A model generated the notes under the pieces. The model was given only the letters and a program-made list of their open reading frames with translations, did not search any database and was not told where the DNA came from. A stretch of DNA of 11,552 bases, taken from assembly GCA_031258915.1 (NCBI GenBank), contig JAIRMD010000016.1:1-11552 (forward strand), read 5' to 3'. Made by a program: the position numbers and the translations under genes. Source of the stretch: Prevotellaceae bacterium. Lineage in GTDB: Bacteria > Bacteroidota > Bacteroidia > Bacteroidales > UBA932. This document shows, in pieces, positions 10,362 to 11,552 of this stretch; within the stretch, counting starts at the first letter, position 1; each line of letters starts with the position of its first letter.

Positions 10362-10814
10362 TTACACATTGGCAGGGAATTCGCCTTTCACCTCAATACC
10401 CATGCTCCGCGCCGTACCTGCAACCATGCTCATGGCCGACTTTACCGTAAAAGCGTTCATGTCCGGCATCTTGCTTTCGGCAATTGCCTTCACCTGCTCC
10501 CACGTAACGTTGGCTACTTTTTTACGGTTGGGTTCGGCAGAGCCTCCCTTTTTCAGGTCTAACTTGGTGATTTCTTTGAGCTGAATAGCAACGGGAGGTT
10601 GCTTGATGATAAAATCAAACGACTTGTCTTTGTAAACAGTAATAACCACAGGGAGCACCTTCCCGGCGCGGTCCTGCGTTCTTGCGTTGAACTGCTTACA
10701 AAACTCCATGATATTCACACCCTTAGATCCAAGCGCTGGGCCTACGGGAGGTGAAGGGTTGGCTGCTCCACCTTTAATCTGTAGCTTAATAAAACCTGCT
10801 ACTTCTTTTGCCAT
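10362..10814 (-). CDS. rplK: 50S ribosomal protein L11 (uL11)
   Basis: The protein has 150 residues, slightly longer than the roughly 142 of E. coli L11. It sits at the base of the L7/L12 stalk on the GTPase-associated region of 23S rRNA, where thiostrepton binds. The N-terminal domain carries KLQIKGGAANPSPPVGPALG with the conserved Pro22 and Pro23, followed by GVNIMEFCKQFN. The C-terminal rRNA-binding domain includes KVANVTWEQVKAIAESKMPD and SAMSMVAGTARSMGIEV. Residues 143-150 (KGEFPANV) form a short extension. The ATG follows GGATTAAGAA, with no Shine-Dalgarno sequence. It is separated from nusG by 170 bases that hold repeats and a hairpin, and from rplA by 23 bases. The stop is TAA. Confidence 0.98.
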   Translation of the reverse strand: MAKEVAGFIKLQIKGGAANPSPPVGPALGSKGVNIMEFCKQFNARTQDRAGKVLPVVITVYKDKSFDFIIKQPPVAIQLKEITKLDLKKGGSAEPNRKKVANVTWEQVKAIAESKMPDMNAFTVKSAMSMVAGTARSMGIEVKGEFPANV

Positions 10815-10846
10815 TTCTTAATCCGTTTTTTAGTTTGTTCTCGTGT

Positions 10847-10882
10847 GCCCCACAACCCCTATTGGAAGCTGAGGATGCGGGC
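10847..10882 (-). promoter_or_regulatory. Hairpin in the rplK leader, candidate control element
   Basis: In the operon transcript GCCCGCATCCTC (10882-10871) folds onto GGGGTTGTGGGGC (10859-10847) around an 11-base loop. It has eleven base pairs including two G-U, one U-U mismatch and one bulged G. A competing small hairpin, UGUG-GGG-CACA (10854-10844), overlaps its 3' arm. The element ends 32 bases before the rplK start codon, the region where L1 binds to repress the L11 operon in E. coli. I could not match it convincingly to the known L1 target, so the role is a guess from position. Confidence 0.35.
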
Positions 10883-10907
10883 TATTTAAAGTGTGCGTAA
10901 CAGTCTG

Positions 10908-10938
10908 TCAGATTTCAGATTTCAGATTTCAGATTTCA
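10908..10938 (-). repeat. Tandem 7-base repeats in the nusG-rplK spacer
   Basis: On the plus strand four perfect copies of GATTTCA follow one another (10911-10917, 10918-10924, 10925-10931, 10932-10938), preceded by a partial copy TCA (10908-10910). In the sense of the operon the unit reads TGAAATC. Two further units in the opposite direction lie at the nusG stop codon (10971-10986). The array is non-coding and has no sign of a mobile element. Confidence 0.85.
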
Positions 10939-10986
10939 ACATTTACAGCTTGGCCACCGTTGCCTCGAATTTGAAATCTGAAATCT
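10924..10986 (-). repeat. Inverted heptamer arms just after nusG
   Basis: AGATTTCAGATTTCAA (10924-10939) is the exact reverse complement of 10971-10986, so the two heptamer arrays can form a perfect 16-bp stem with a 31-base loop. The right arm overlaps the nusG stop codon: the AG of TAG is the first two bases of a heptamer. The stem is A/T-rich and no U-tract follows it, so it is unlikely to be a standard terminator. Because the left array has more copies than needed, the pairing register can slide by seven bases. Confidence 0.65.
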
Positions 10987-11545
10987 ATTCCTTCTCTACC
11001 TGCAGGAAGCTTAGCTCCAGCGGGGTTTTGCGGCCAAAGATTTTGACCATAACTTTCAGCTTTTTCTTTTCCTCGTTGATTTCTTCAATCGTACCGGAAA
11101 AAGTGTTAAAGGGGCCATCAATAACCTTCACGGCATCGCCAATGTAGAATGGCGTGGTAATTTGCTCTTCCTTGTCCTGAATTTCGTCCACGCTTCCCAG
11201 CATCCGGCTCACCTCGCTGGGGCGCAGCGGTATCGCCGTACCCTTCTTGGAGCCGTCGCCCAAGAAGCCGATGATGTTAGGAATATCTATCAAAATATGC
11301 TGAATTTCGCCGGTCAGTACCATTTCTATGAACACGTAGCCCGGAAAAAGAACGCGGTCTTTGCTCACCTTTTTTCCGCTGCGTATCTGATACACCTTTT
11401 CGACAGGAATGAGCACCTGGGTAATCAAATCCTCAAGCCCCAACCTGCGCACTTCGTTGTCGATGCACTCCTTTGCCTTTTTTTCCTTTCCTCCTATAGC
11501 GCGTAGCACATACCACTTTTTTTTTGAATTGTCGCCTTCGGTCAT
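10985..11545 (-). CDS. nusG: Transcription termination/antitermination protein NusG
   Basis: The protein has 186 residues and is complete. NusG binds the clamp of RNA polymerase, promotes processive elongation, and links the polymerase to the ribosome or to Rho. The N-terminal NGN domain (about 8-115) begins with KKKWYVLRAIGGKEKKA and includes LFPGYVFIEM (66-75), the strand that contacts the polymerase. The C-terminal KOW domain (about 132-186) has GDAVKVIDGPFNTFSGTIEE, with the characteristic glycines 136, 144 and 151. The ATG at 11545 is seven bases from the window edge and gives a length and N-terminus normal for the family. An upstream start cannot be fully excluded, because no in-frame stop is visible in those seven bases. 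It is the first gene of the visible operon. secE would be expected next to the right. The TAG stop overlaps a heptamer repeat. Confidence 0.97.
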   Translation of the reverse strand: MTEGDNSKKKWYVLRAIGGKEKKAKECIDNEVRRLGLEDLITQVLIPVEKVYQIRSGKKVSKDRVLFPGYVFIEMVLTGEIQHILIDIPNIIGFLGDGSKKGTAIPLRPSEVSRMLGSVDEIQDKEEQITTPFYIGDAVKVIDGPFNTFSGTIEEINEEKKKLKVMVKIFGRKTPLELSFLQVEKE

Positions 11546-11552
11546 CGCTGCT

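Noticed and set aside
4552..11545. Search for Shine-Dalgarno sequences before each gene
   Set aside because: None of the seven start codons has a GGAGG-like sequence; leaders are mostly A/T-rich. This is normal for Bacteroidota and is not reported as novel.

Overview
The window is a core information-processing locus from a member of the Bacteroidota, most likely class Bacteroidia. The evidence is threefold. RpoB and RpoC closely resemble the Bacteroides proteins as I remember them, including the long QKSGAETAQIIENPILS segment in RpoC. No start codon is preceded by a Shine-Dalgarno sequence; leaders are A/T-rich instead. The gene order is the usual nusG-rplK-rplA-rplJ-rplL-rpoB-rpoC. No search was run, so genus and species are open.

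Layout: all seven complete genes lie on the minus strand, so transcription runs from the right end to the left. In transcription order they are nusG (11545-10985), rplK/L11 (10814-10362), rplA/L1 (10338-9640), rplJ/L10 (9624-9103), rplL/L7-L12 (8990-8613), rpoB (8467-4649) and rpoC (4551-253). A separate plus-strand gene, of which only the last 52 codons are visible (2-160), converges on rpoC. The 92 bases between the two stop codons hold two strong hairpins. One of them is followed, in the rpoC direction, by a U-rich stretch inside the neighbour's lysine codons.

The genes work together as a growth-linked unit. NusG is the elongation factor that couples RNA polymerase to ribosome or Rho. L11, L1, L10 and L7/L12 form the two mobile stalks of the large ribosomal subunit. 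RpoB and RpoC form the catalytic core of RNA polymerase. No promoter was found; the operon promoter is probably to the right of the window, where secE and often a tRNA gene lie in related genomes.

The coding regions look intact and ordinary, apart from a Pro-to-Leu change in the rifamycin-binding cluster of RpoB. The unexplained material is in the spacers. They are either very short (15 and 23 bases) or 92 to 170 bases and structured. The longer ones carry period-7 tandem repeats at the nusG and rpoB stop codons, a 15-bp RNA stem between rplL and rpoB that is fully paired only in the operon's own transcript, and a hairpin in the rplK leader. I found no mobile element, CRISPR array, tRNA, rRNA or new protein system, and would not present this window as one.
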